Program-made: the position numbers and the translations under genes
Shown here: piece after piece, positions 13,851 to 25,371 of the stretch
Layout: each line of letters begins with the position of its first letter
Position numbering within the stretch: the stretch's first letter is position 1
Source: Acanthaster planci
Lineage: Eukaryota > Echinodermata > Asteroidea > Valvatida > Acanthasteridae
Reading direction: 5' to 3'
Assembly: GCF_001949145.1 (NCBI RefSeq)
Contig: NW_019091511.1
Span: forward strand, 180,091-222,518
Length of the DNA: 42,428 nucleotides
The notes under the pieces: model-generated
Database searches by the model: none
What the model was told of the DNA's origin: nothing
Seen by the model: the letters and a program-made list of their open reading frames with translations, nothing else

Positions 13851-14056
13851 ACACTTTATTAATCAGCATCACATTACGCAGTTACGAACAAGGTCCAGTT
13901 TTAGAGGCAGGAGGAAACCGGAGTACCTGGAGAAAACCTGCTAGAGTGAGTATGGACTGGAAACCAAATGCACTTAAAGCCTGGGCCAAGCCAGGACTCG
14001 AACCCGGGCCTCATTGGCGCAAAGCGAGGAAAGAACCGCTACGCTAACCTGCTCCC
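13851..14056 (-). mobile_element. tRNA-derived SINE
   Basis: Read on the minus strand, the head carries a pol III A box TAGCGTAGCGG (14036-14046) and a perfect B box GGTTCGAGTCC (13994-14004) at tRNA-like spacing. A central block CTCCAGGTACTCCGGTTTCC follows (about 13910-13940). It resembles the conserved core found in SINEs of many animals (MetaSINE-type; this name is from memory). The tail ends near AATAAAGTG at 13851-13859. Without cloverleaf stems or intact ends it should not be called a functional tRNA gene. I did not find a target-site duplication. Confidence 0.75.
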
Positions 14057-15339
14057 AACCTCCCCCTCCCTCCACGCCCCTCCCCCCACTATATACTGTA
14101 TCATGATATGATATGTATGTACTGTACAAGTCGGGCAATGTTGCATGAGTGCCGGCACTCCACACATACCAAAACAAATGTCCAAAGGAATGTCTGCGAT
14201 AAACCCAATTATCGTCCGTAAAGCTGCACTGGAGACCGTAATTAGAACGTTCAAATGAGCAGGCTAACTGCACGACTCGATATCAAAACGCAGCGTGCTG
14301 AGCATGCTACCCTATCACTTCCCTATCATTACTCCGAGAACCATCGATCATTTCTAGGAATACGGAAACAGCCACAGGAAAGAGCGGCATACAGTCACTT
14401 AGCATGCAGACTTTGCATCGGCACTACAGAGATTGTCCCTCCGATACAGACGGAAGTTTTCGACATGTATAGTCACAAAGACAAGCAAATATTTAAAAAG
14501 CTGAATATAGTCCCCCGTCTGTTCCGTTGAAGTACGCGAGAGTTTAGCACCCATTTTTCCCACCGCTAACCTCAAGCACCGTCAGAGTGGCTCATGATTG
14601 GGACAAACGCTGGAAACGCAAATATCTAGAGTGTTCAGTGTTCTTTTGTTACAAACAGCTAGGGTAGACGATTTCGACAAGTGTTTACAAAGTCCTGTTT
14701 TGGGTCGTGTGGTACCGACTTGTGTAAAAGCACGGGAATTGTATGCGTTTGTCAGTGAAATGTCGATGCATTTAATATTGTACAAAAAAAGTGCATTTTC
14801 CGATTTCGCAGCACAGGCGCTGAATCCCCCCTCTGGGAATTAATCACCGTGTTTTCCGATTTCATGGTACAACGTTTGACAAGGGGTTAAAAACCTCGTT
14901 GGATTTATAAGAATAAAAGGATTCCCAACATATACGCGCTAAAATAGACCGGCATCCCTGACATAGCGTCAGGCTTTTGTATTTGACTTGCGGTGGCTTC
15001 CTGTCCAAACAGTCAAACAGACAAGGGACTAGAGTTTTAATTATTCGGTACGTATTATGGCCACAATCATCGGCCCAGACATTCTACTCTGAATTTTACT
15101 GCTGTTTACAATAGTATATTGGCTCTTAAGACTCTTCATATTTATTTTTCTTATGCCTTTTTATGATCGATATATAAAGATGGAGGTGGGGTGATCGCAT
15201 GAGCCCGCTGCTTAAAAATTGTGATCTGTCCCCCGCCCACTCCCGAGATCTGCACCCATTGTATTTTCTTATTTTAGACGCAAATATTTATCAAATTTTC
15301 TTGCTTTGCTTTTAGCATAATTTGATATAATTTCGAGAA
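14057..15339. other. Non-coding stretch
   Basis: A pyrimidine-rich tract at 14058-14090 adjoins the SINE head. A TATATAAAG match at 15171-15179 is the only promoter-like word. No gene was recognised. Confidence 0.4.
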
Positions 15340-15357
15340 GACGTCAAGTGGACGTCA
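15340..15357 (+). promoter_or_regulatory. Paired GACGTCA (CRE-like) sites
   Basis: Two GACGTCA words lie at 15340-15346 and 15351-15357, 11 bp apart. The motif is the CREB/ATF core. They sit upstream of a relatively GC- and CpG-rich segment (15360-15660) that ends in a strong splice donor, an arrangement expected of a proximal promoter. No expression evidence is available. Confidence 0.3.
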
Positions 15358-15479
15358 TTTGCCCTTTTACTCGCCGTGGATTCCGTTGTCGCTCGCGTGA
15401 GAGCAACCTGCATGAAACGGTCGCTGGAAATCCAGCACTTGCTACCTGCTCATTTTTTCCCCCTCGAGATAGTCAGGTT

Positions 15480-15697
15480 GAGCTCAAAGCGAACATTATG
15501 TGGGAAGCGCCGGTAGTGTGAGGAGCGAACTGATCAACAACAGTTCGCTTTGGAGCGGCAGCGTACGGACAAAAACAAGCCCACCGCATCTACCGCTGCA
15601 AACTCGGATGAACAACAGGGCGCTGGTAGCCCTCTGTCCTCGGCCCAGTAGACGAGGCTTGGGATGAGACCACATTGGCCTTCACTTTTGCATTGAG
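15480..15697 (+). other. Possible non-coding first exon ending in a splice donor
   Basis: The segment is CpG- and GC-enriched compared with its AT-rich surroundings and ends in GAG|GTATGTG, with the donor GT at 15698-15699. It has no long open frame, so if real it would be a 5' UTR exon. The nearest plus-strand gene downstream is the small GTPase at 28765, whose 5' region has good splice acceptors. A 13-kb 5' intron would be unremarkable in such a genome. This is inference only. Confidence 0.2.
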
Positions 15698-18600
15698 GTA
15701 TGTGTTAGTACGACAAAATTAACGACCATCGGTCACTGCCACACAAGCATTAACACACTTTTTGTTTTCGTGCCGTTGTTGAAGGGTGATGAAGGTTATC
15801 GTTGTAATTTCGCTCGTCGTCCAGGGGGCACTTAAAATGTACCGTCTTCACAGCGAGGGCAAATCGGTAACTGCATGAGGCAATTATTACATCGGATGCT
15901 GATATAACGTTGGATGGAGCAAAGTATCCGTATATAATACAGCGCAGTTGTTATATGAAAGATATTCATTCTCTGCCAAGCAAGCAAATTTATTATCATG
16001 TCAAATGCCGAGGCATATCAAGTTGCTATAGTAATAACAAGTTACCAGAATCAACTCTGGTTTATTAATCCATTACTGTCATTTTCCTGAAAATGAAAAT
16101 TGAGTGATTCATCTTCTAACTGGCATGACAGCTAAAAATAATATTAATGTTGAAATAAACGGGTACTTCATGCGCCTGCGATGACATTTTGATTTTTCGT
16201 TGCGCTGACATTAAAAGTTGGCCAAAATGCTATATTATGACTAAAGTGTACAGATATGAAAAGGCATGGATTAGATAATTTATGCAAATGAACTAAAGAT
16301 TGCTATTAATTTGCATCTGGAAGTGTTTGTAATCAGGAGGAATTTGTTCTGTGGCGTTGCTGAGAATAACAGCATACAGAACACCTATCTAACAGCGAAG
16401 AGTTATTGCCTTGCTATTAGAGATATTACTTTTCTGCAGGCAACTGACTTGACGTGAAACGTATGCTGCTTACGTATTGCTAATGTTGAAGTAAACGTCA
16501 AGTGCAATTTTGTTGATATTCACTGAGAAATCAGGTTAGAAAGTCGTGCATCCAAGCAAAAGTAGTGCCTCAAAACTGGAGCCCCATTTTTTTGGCCAGA
16601 AGTCTCAATGGAGGAATTTCTTATAAAACAATATTTTTCGAGTGTTGTGGTAATTGCTTTCATTCCTGCGCAATGTTTGTACATACTCCCACTGCGGACA
16701 TGCCGTTGACACGACTAGGTCGTTGGTGGCACAACCCTGTGTGGGCACTGCGTGATGCGGCCTTGCAGTGGTCGTCCCAACAGTTAATTAAGCCGTCGCA
16801 CCGTCAGTCCCGACAGCCTGTTTGATTATGCCGATTATTGTTTTTATATCAAGCACAAACCGAGTCTGTCGGGGTTGGAAATCCTGACTTCATACCTTTT
16901 GGATACGATACTCAGATGGCTCCTGAATTACTGCAGAAATATATGCACAGATTTTCGAGGTATGGATCGTCCGTGAAAGGGTTTGGCCTGATGTATTTAG
17001 AAAGTAAGAACTTTTTAATTGAGATAAGTGATAAGGCCGGATACAGGGAATACCGGGGATTGGAAGGATTGCTGAAGCCTCAGGCGTGTGAGTACTTACA
17101 TTGTTTATGAGGTAATTATAATGACTGAACGGCTGCTTCACAGCCTGTGTGAAGCCGCCATCGAGTTTGTAGCAATCTAGTGTTCCCGGGCCGGCGTATG
17201 CGATCTGTTTATTGTTCCCGTAATTACGTATGCGCGAGCACATAGTCACGCCGCTGATGTAGCGTGAAATTTGGACTCCGCTGGCCGTGGTGGGATTGCC
17301 ACGCGTAAAAGCAAAGCGAAAGTTGCAATGCTCTGAGAAGGAGAGAGCTGTTATGGGATGCCGGCAACCTTTGAATAGAAATGCTTGAGAAGAACGGGCA
17401 AAAAACGGAGTCGGGGTTATTTCACGCAATCATTGCTTTGTTCTGGTAAGTCATGCCGAACAAGTGTATTTTTTGTGCAATTTGTTTCCACATAGGGCCT
17501 ACATATATCCATTTTCACTTAATTGGATCAGCCTCCACCATACAGTTTGATGTGCGTGAACCTGTCGCCTACTAGGCTGTAACATATACACGCGATACGT
17601 ACGATGCAGGCTTTATACTCAATAAATATCGCTTTTACGTGATTAAGTCGCGCGCGTTTGCAAGAGTTCTTCACGCACGCACTGTACGTGATACCTGCAG
17701 TGTCTGCGTGACACATGATGGTTGCACGTGCGTAGACTTTAGGCTATAATGACGAGCAGATATGATCCGCGTGCGGGATGAGTATGCGCGTTGGGAAAAG
17801 ATGCGTAAAACCGCCTTCATGTAAACAGTGCCCACTTCACATGAAAAGCCTACGTATAGATTTTTTATTATTACTAGCTTTTCTAGGCGGCATGTATATC
17901 CACGGTAGGCCTACCCGCAACGTTTCTTGTGGCCTCTCAGGACAAATGCGTACCTAGAAAACGAGGATTCTTTATGCACGTGACAGTAATAAATTTCCGT
18001 GCGGTGTAGTTCTTGATATTCACCTGACTGTTCTTTTAGGTCTGATAAAGCCTCATGTGTATAACGTCCATCTTCGAGGCTCTTTTTTTGCTTGGATTCA
18101 CTGACGACTGACAAATAAAATGTATCTCCCTCGCGAAGCAAAGTGTCATCTTCGAAGGTAACTACGATGCAAAGGGTGGTTGTTACTTGCGAAGACACAG
18201 TATATGGGTTGTATAAAGTGCCAGGACGCCGCCAGTGTTAATTTATGGGTCCCCATCATCCCGAGGGGAGGCTGTCAGTTCGACTAATATTTGGTTTATT
18301 AATCTTTTTTACGTCGACCTTTAGTTTCATACGAGGCGGAATGACGAGGGTTGGTTGCAATGTATGGAGCCTATAATTATGTTTTGGTAACCAGATTAAA
18401 TTACCGAGGTCATATTTCAGTCTCGCGGTGCGGGAGTTACTCGACGAAGTACTCGGTGGGCCTCTATATTATAGTCTTGCTTTTAAGTGGCGAAACAATT
18501 ATCCTGTGTTTGGGATGTCTCTTTGGCCGAGCCTTGAAACAGCACGGCGGAATATAGAACTGAATCTCAGAGGGTGGGTGGATTCATACCTGGACGCCGA

Positions 18601-20120
18601 TGCGCACTTGTCTCCAGAATTGCGAGTTGCTGTGGACAAACAAGGACGTTTGCCGAGACGAAGCAATCGACTGGACTCGTCGCTGTATTACGTGTACCAC
18701 TTGAGATAGCTTTCGGTCTGCGTGAAAACAGGCCGTTCCACTGTGATTTACGGGACCATACCAAGGAAGATACGTAAGGCGGATATTTTTGTCATGCGGT
18801 ACGCCCGAGGGAAAAAATCTTACGGCACTTCCGCTTTGAGGAGAAATATGATTGGGATGTGTAAAGAACATGTTTTGGGGGGTGTTATCGGTACAATTAA
18901 CTCCAACTTTGAAAAAAAAAAATCCAATTTTCATGTTAGGTTTCATTTTGTTTGCTTTGCTTTTTTTTTTTCGAGTTTGCCTTATGTATTTCGACAAAGT
19001 CGGGCCGCTGTAAAGTGTGAATCTCGCCAACTGTATCCCGCCCCCGCCATGTTTAGACAGTTACTCCGTGCCTTATAGGCTAGAATACTATTGATTTTCC
19101 GTTTTCACGTGGGTGGCCTGCCCGTTTTCCCGTCAGCTCTGTCAACAGCTGAGAAGGGGTTTAATTGTTGCCGCGCTAGGCTAGCGAGAAAAAAAACGGA
19201 ACAAAGTTCAAGGAGGTGTGGTTAAAACTGTTTGCACTGTCATAAAATTAAATGTTTCATGACAGGCCGGTATCGCGGCAACTTGGTTATTCACAACGCC
19301 GAAAATTAGCGCGGAATTGGAAACAAACAACGCCGGACCTCGTGTGACATATTCCGCTCGACACGCTGGAGCTTGAATAACATCAAGGGAAGGTAGGCGT
19401 GGAGGCGTTGTCGTTTTCCCCTTTGCATTTAGATGGTTATCGCAATAGGATATAGCGATAGCGTACCGAGACACGGGAAAGTACCCTTGGGGAAGACACT
19501 GCCCAAGAACCCATCACGCATTTCGCAGCATACGCAGTTTTATGCCTGTATTTCAAAAGTATCATTTCCATACCATGAAAATCCACATATTCTGTGGTAA
19601 ATAAGACCGTGCAGAGAAGATGCGCTTGTAGTAAACAGACAGACATGGAACCAACATAATGAATTAAGAATGAAGTGGATGTGACTCATGCTGATGACGA
19701 ATGATAAATTTGCCTACATGCTGATTTTGTCTCCTTATAGCCATTTCAAATTAATTCATTTCGTTCATGAGTATATACAGTTTGCAGTCGGGCTGCACAG
19801 GTTAAAATAATAAATATTTCTTCCAGTACATGCCAATAAAATGAATTGTGCCGCGATAAATGATGTACATAGCGTATATTAAAAATGGATTTTTCGAGAA
19901 AATGAGGGTTATTGCCCTGCGGTGTATTGATAGGATTTAGCTGACGGGAGCATAGTTCAGGCAGGAGCTGCAAAGCAAATTACTTTCAGGATTTGACGTT
20001 GGCAAGGCCCTCCCATTCATGTACATTGAATCATCGTTTTCACATTTCGGGGGGGGGGTTGTGTACGGTGAGTTTGTTTCTGCATTCAATTGGATACCCT
20101 GAACAATAGAGGACTATAAG
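15698..20120. other. Intergenic or intronic, no gene recognised
   Basis: Several open frames overlap on both strands here (for example 16890-17429 minus, 179 codons, and 18584-19030 minus). None shows a domain or coding bias, and their mutual overlap suggests chance. A small hairpin lies at 17131-17159 and a TAGGCCTA word at 17906-17913. Confidence 0.4.
17131..17159. repeat. Short perfect-loop hairpin
   Basis: GGCTGCTTCACA and TGTGAAGCCGCC form a 12-bp stem with one mismatch around a loop of about 5 bases. It could be chance or a structured RNA. The stem is too short for a typical microRNA precursor. Confidence 0.5.
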
Positions 20121-20156
20121 GTCCCCGATTGACAGAGGGTCCCCGATTGACAACTG
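20121..20156. repeat. Start of an 18-bp tandem repeat cut by the assembly gap
   Basis: Two adjacent 18-bp units start GTCCCCGATTGACA at 20121 and 20139. Sequence is lost to N directly after the second unit, which suggests the array continues into the gap. Confidence 0.7.
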
Positions 20157-20242
20157 NNNNNNNNNNNNNNNNNNNNNNNNNNNNNNNNNNNNNNNNNNNN
20201 NNNNNNNNNNNNNNNNNNNNNNNNNNNNNNNNNNNNNNNNNN
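20157..20242. other. Assembly gap (86 N)
   Basis: A run of 86 undetermined bases. The reading frames crossing it are meaningless. Confidence 1.
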
Positions 20243-20732
20243 CACACTTGTGTGTGTGAGAGGGGAGGGAATGCAACCATGTGTTTTAGTGGCCACCCAT
20301 ACAGTACGTGCATATAAAATGCTGACTTATCCTCCGTGGGCGTGGCCTAATTGATATTTTGTGGTGGTTCTAACCCCCGTCCCCGTGCGCAAGCGCATTC
20401 CATATTTCGTTTGTTCTTCTGAGAATGCCCTTTGCTGGTATCATTTAGTGTGGCAGCCCGCCAAATTTGAAATAAGAGTATAAACAGTATTATAAAGGTT
20501 GCTCCGCAGAAAATTGGTAATTGAAAGCAACAAATCATGAGAAAAGGGATTTTATGACAAGCCTTTGCACCGCGAGCCTGCGTATGTGGGTATTACCTTC
20601 CATCAACCTTTTCCAGTGCGAAATGTTATTCTAAAGTTAGACTTCAGTTTTGTTTGGGCGTATACCAAATAGTGTTTTTAAAAAAATTTAAAAAGAAAAC
20701 GTGTGAATATATTGTCCGAGACAAAAGTGTAA

Positions 20733-20911
20733 TATGGCCGTTTCACAATAGGGCGCCACCAAGAGTTTCCAATGCGTTGGCCAATCACAATGCGCGACAG
20801 TTGTCGACCCAATGCGCGTTTGGAAAGGGTCGACAAATTTCGCGAATTGTGATTGGCCAACGCGCTGCAAACTCTTGGAGGCGCACTCTTCCGTATTTGA
20901 AACAGCCATTA
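20733..20911. mobile_element. Long foldback (palindromic) element
   Basis: The left arm (about 20733-20810) and right arm (about 20826-20911) are inverted copies. Shared blocks from outside in are ATGGCYGTTTCA, a GGCGCC/GCGCCTCC region, CAAGAGTTT, GCGTTGGCCAATCACAA and TTGTCGACC. The arms meet around a spacer of about 15 bases (near 20811-20825). A transcript could fold into one near-continuous hairpin. The arms diverge by small indels near the outer ends. A TA target duplication is possible but not demonstrable. It has no coding capacity. A miniature inverted-repeat transposon is the likeliest origin. Confidence 0.8.
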
Positions 20912-22410
20912 TCAATACAAAAATATCATAGTCTCTGAACAATAGGACACAGTGCCACAAAGGAACAGAAAGCAAACTGCTTTATTCTATCTGCACATAC
21001 GTATGTACACTTCAATGTACGAGGGGGCAAAACATGAGAATGACACACTTTGGTACAGCTTAGAGACCTCGCTGTCCGAAATACAGGCCCCTTCATCGGA
21101 TCCTCGCAGGCAGTGGTCTCTTGAATTAATGAATTTGAAGAATTTAAGCCGCAATTTCATTTTCTCCAACCGGGTCTGTCCTGCGGCCATTGTTGCTGGC
21201 GTCAGCGGCCGTCTTACATTTCAGTCTTTTTTTGTTTGCCGTTTCCTTTGGGGGGCTCGCCGTTGTGCATAGAGGGCACGTTCCTGTATCAAATTGCAGG
21301 CATGCCATTATCCATCAAGCCCCACATCTACGCGGAATACATGATCTCCATGTTGATACTGAAAGGCCAGTTCCTTCACCTTAGACGGGCCGTAATTGTC
21401 CGATGAAATTTACGCGTCTGATTCCCCGCCAATTACAAGGCCAGCAGCTGAGCATTTTTGGCACACCGCACGGAAACCACTCATGTTAGAGCTCCGTTTT
21501 CGAGTTGTGAAGGCACGGTATCGCGGATAATTATGAGCATTTGTATGCAGTTGGCTTCGAGAATTAAATCAATAATGTAAAAACTACTTCTTTAGTTCAG
21601 AGTTCACCACCTGTTTTTTTTTTCTCGCTTCCTCGGCACCCCCTTGGGAAAACGCCACCACGATAACAGACATGGGGCGAAGGTTTTACAGGGTACTGCA
21701 TGGGGTTGCCAAAAATGAACTTGATTTCTGCCTAGAAAGATCAGTTCTTAAACTTTCGTAGAGGGCTAAAAAACACGCAGGGCAGAACTCTATACCGAAT
21801 ACATGTATGTTTATTTTATATCCGCGTGCCGATAATGTCATCTTAATGCACTGCGCGGCAATGGATCCGATACGATGCAGTAACTATGCCCAACTCACAG
21901 ACACGTGGCGACAGAGCCCACTTCGTATGACGATAGGTCACCAAACCATTCACTTTTATTTTCGCGACAAATTAACGCAAATTAAATCCAGGTCACGTAA
22001 AGGGTAGGGTGTGTATAGCAGAAAACTACAACTCGAATGGCTAAGTCTTTCTTCACACAGAGAAAATTTTGGTATCAATTTTCCTGTTTATTTCTTATTC
22101 ACGAACGCTACGTTTGATACTCGTTGGTCATAAACGTCTATTTAAAAATTCTTCAAGAAGGCTTGAATCCTGGAAGCTGATTGGTCAGTCCATAGCAACA
22201 GCCGTGTTCTCAGCAATAAACAGTATTACATGGAAATAGTGGCGAAATTTGTTCTGGTGAGACGCTGTTTAAATTACAACTTGACAAGATGTTATAGCGT
22301 TAGTTGGACGTGGGTCATAGCTTGAGCACCGCCTTTTGTCATAATTTTGAACTTAAAAAACAATTAATTATAAACCTGGCGCAATGTTCCAATTCCAGTT
22401 CCAATGTCAA
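20912..22410. other. Non-coding stretch
   Basis: No gene, RNA or bounded repeat is recognised. Short frames in 20952-21384 lack supporting features. Confidence 0.4.
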
Positions 22411-22557
22411 ACACTGTAAAAACCCGTTTTGGGTCATGTTTGACCAAGAAAGGGTCAAATATGACCCGAAAATGGGCCATATTTTGACCCAGAAAAGGAT
22501 CAGGCCAAACGGGACCCAGATTCAGGGTCAGTCTGACCCTGGAGTTTTTTAGAGTGT
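22411..22557. mobile_element. Miniature element with ACACTG..AAAAA ends, GGGTCA interior
   Basis: The left end reads ACACTGTAAAAACCC and the right end, reverse-complemented, reads ACACTCTAAAAAACTCC. These are the same termini as the element at 3946-4175. The 147-bp interior repeats the word GGGTCA and its complement TGACC(C) about seven times in both orientations. No coding frame and no clear target-site duplication were seen. Confidence 0.7.
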
Positions 22558-24240
22558 ACCACTTGTCGCTGTGCCGTCGCTTGTTATTTTATAGTATTTT
22601 TGTTAGAATGACAGGTGGTCCAGACGAGCTTGTAGAACACGATGAATCGTGGCACAGGTGACTCATGTCGGCCTCTCCGGCTGAATCAATATGTTTCCAT
22701 AATGAACAATGGAAGTCAACCTGTTCGCACACTGTCCTTGAGGGTGCATATTCAGCTTGACGTAAATGCACTTGCAATGCCGTATCCCCTTTTGTTTTTT
22801 GTTTTTTCCCCTACCGTCTGCGTCGATTGCACGTAGCTGTCCACGTTTCAGCTTATTTTCTGTCCGTCTGCCTTCGATTTTTTGGTCATGAATCCGACCT
22901 ATAATTCTTGCAGCCATTGTGGAAATCAAGCTGATAACTTGATAGCAGCCGGTGAAAGCATTATGCCTTCACCGATTTGATACCCCTTCCGCCAGCAGCT
23001 AAACGCTGCATGAAAGTTTCATGCGTAATGCACCTGCCTTTCAAGAAGAAAAAATGTGAAATTTTATCTGGGCAGCAAACAGTTAAAGCAAGGAAAGGAT
23101 TTTGTCTTGGATTCTGGGCATTTTTGGAGGGGGGGTGTGCATTTCTTTGTGGATTATTCATCTGATGTCGGCATTAGCCTCTTCCACAAGGCTGTGCCGT
23201 CTTTCATGATTAAAGATTCACCATTCGGAAAGAGTCTTCCGCATAATCACCAAAAAAGAGAGAGATCGCGTCTTAAATTCTTCGTAAATTTGTGTATGAC
23301 ATGATCACAGTGTCAGCTTCGGTCTGCGAACGCAGTATTTAATGAACCTAAAACCGACCAACCAACCATGCGAAAATATGGAAAATCTACTCGCGCCCAG
23401 CGAACCTCCTTTTGCCTGTGATGATGAAGCGCTGGCTGGTGAAGCAAGCGTCCGTGCGTGACCGGACGTTGCTACGAAAGCAGACCCTGGCGTTTGGTCG
23501 TGGAATCACATAATGTGCAAAAGGGGCGGTAGGTACATGTAGACTAGGCACATACGCGGCCCACCCTCTGTCAAAGGAGCAGAATCTATAGAGGATGTTT
23601 AAAGTACGTGAAAACTGGAAATTTTTGACTTGTTTTAAGAAGACTTCTGAGTCAATCAACATAACCTCTAAAGACGTCTAGAATGTTATCAGATTATGTA
23701 AGAAATTGTGTATTTTGGTTGAGAGTTTGCCGTTGATAATGTTCTCTGGGCCATTTCATACGAATGAGGTTGAAAATACAAAAAAAGATGTGTTGGGTTG
23801 TGGGAAAAAGTAAGTCGCAAATTCATGACTTAAGTTGAGCCTTGGTTTGGCCAATCGGCCATAATAAACATGCAAACAGCGGTCGACATTGAGTGCCGCT
23901 AATAACATTGAAATGAAAACCAGGAAATCATACGTTATCTCTTCAAAGAAAATTGACGTTTTCATTACATTTGGCACTGGTTTGTGTCTGAACAATTCTT
24001 TCTCTCGCGGAAGTTGCTTTCCAAGATGAAATTTGAATCAAAAAGTGACGTGAAATTTGCAGTGCAGGCAACTGCGTCCCTCGCGCGTGAACGCACGTGT
24101 AGGCCCGCCTCATGAGATTCAGTGTAATATCCATCAGGTTCACGATTGGCTGGAATCTTAATGAGTCGGTAACGGAACGGCACGTATAGTAACACCAGCG
24201 TGCGCGACTAAATGTTTAAGTTCACCAGAACACTGTTAAC
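22558..24240. other. Non-coding stretch
   Basis: No gene recognised. Open frames here are short and overlap on opposite strands. Confidence 0.4.
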
Positions 24241-24282
24241 TAGGCCACCCGTCCGGCTTCATTGAGGCAAGGAGCCCTTGAC

Positions 24283-24462
24283 ATGGAAGTCCGTCTTGGA
24301 GTAAATTCCCACCCAATGATGGGGCTTGGACATGCACCTCACATACCAATGCTGGAGAGGTACAGAAAGCTGATATCTGCTGCCGATGGGAATGTCATGT
24401 CGCGTAGTTTCGATCCTGAAGACAGCTTCTTCCACCATGTTTCCACTGACATGGTTTATTAG
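24283..24462 (+). CDS. Unrecognised 59-codon reading frame, possible terminal exon
   Basis: The frame is open from 24244 and ends with TAG at 24460-24462. The first ATG is at 24283. The composition looks protein-like, with a Met/His/Pro-rich start (SHPMMGLGHAPHIPMLERYR) and an acidic-aromatic C-terminus (FDPEDSFFHHVSTDMVY). I do not recognise the family. The sequence before 24244 ends in AG (AACTAG), so this could be a last exon whose acceptor is at 24243, although the pyrimidine tract is poor. The alternative is a chance frame. No partner exon was identified. Confidence 0.3.
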   Translation: MEVRLGVNSHPMMGLGHAPHIPMLERYRKLISAADGNVMSRSFDPEDSFFHHVSTDMVY

Positions 24463-25371
24463 TCCCGAGGTGGACCGAGGGAGGGCGCAAGTTTCTTAGC
24501 AACGGAGGCTCCGTTGGTCGGAACTGCACTTCCCTGGTTCACGAACGACTAGGAAATTCACGCGTTACGGTCGCATTGCTACCAACAAAATGAACACTCC
24601 CGACCCACGTGGCTCTTTTCAACCGATGAGGGGGTACTTATGCTCAAGGCGGATATACCTACAGTAGCACAACTGCTTTTTATCTTTTACTGGTTATAGA
24701 ATAGTAAGAGTTCTGAACTACATTACAAACTTCCAACAAGTTATTGTATTTTATACCTCGAGTGAAGGAATGCCATAGCGTATGGGTCACACCGGCAGTG
24801 CACGCGTCGCGTTCTCCCCTCGGGACTGTCCTCTTCTCCTTGCTCAATTTGCATCTCGAGCACATCCTGAAGTTGAACGAGATGGGCTGTTGAGCGGAAA
24901 TGTCTCGGTGGATCTAAGCGTGCTCTTCGTCGCATAATACATTTTTGGCCCTCATAATTCTTGATGCAAACTTTTTCAAGGGTATAAAAAGGCGGCACAA
25001 ATATTCGCCAACGCCGTTATCTTTAATGCAAAGGAAAAAGTGCCTCATTTAACTTTCAAAATCGTCTTTTTTCCGGAGATGCACTGTACTTTCAGTAATC
25101 GCAGATGGGACAAAAAGTCATCATTTTCAACTTGAAACTCGTTTCATCGTATATTTTATCTCACTTTTTTTGTAAAACTGCATTTAACTCAAATCCCTCA
25201 TAGATAGGCCTGTGATTATTTGATCAGCTCTTTGAAATAAATTACAAGTGAGTCAGTGAGAAAATTTTAAAGAGTTTCAAAAATATCATTCACGTTTCTT
25301 CAGCCTTTGTGAGGACTTTGATTCCAAAACAGATTTGTGATTTCACTCCTTTGAAACCGGAGAGTGAGTTT
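24463..25371. other. Non-coding stretch with a TATA-like word
   Basis: TATAAAAAGG at 24983-24992 (plus strand) is a good TATA-box match, but no coding sequence follows before the minisatellite. A minus-strand frame at 24741-24998 has plausible composition but no recognised domain. The element GTTTCTTAGCAAC at 24491-24503 matches the RFX X-box consensus, but the same 13-mer occurs inside the GTPase coding region, so it is weak evidence. Confidence 0.3.

Noticed and set aside
13978-14056. Functional tRNA gene
   Set aside because: Only the A and B boxes are intact; the stems are degenerate and a SINE body and tail follow.
16890-17429. 179-codon minus-strand frame
   Set aside because: It is long for chance but overlaps an opposite-strand frame, has no domain, no repeat or splice support and unremarkable composition.
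20040-20317. Frames crossing the run of N
   Set aside because: They include 86 undetermined bases and are artefacts.
24491-24503. RFX X-box-like GTTTCTTAGCAAC as a ciliary-gene promoter site
   Set aside because: The identical 13-mer occurs inside the GTPase coding region (28839-28851), and no ciliary gene lies next to it here.
24741-24998. Minus-strand 85-codon frame rich in charged residues
   Set aside because: Composition is plausible, but no domain, partner exon or good acceptor was found.
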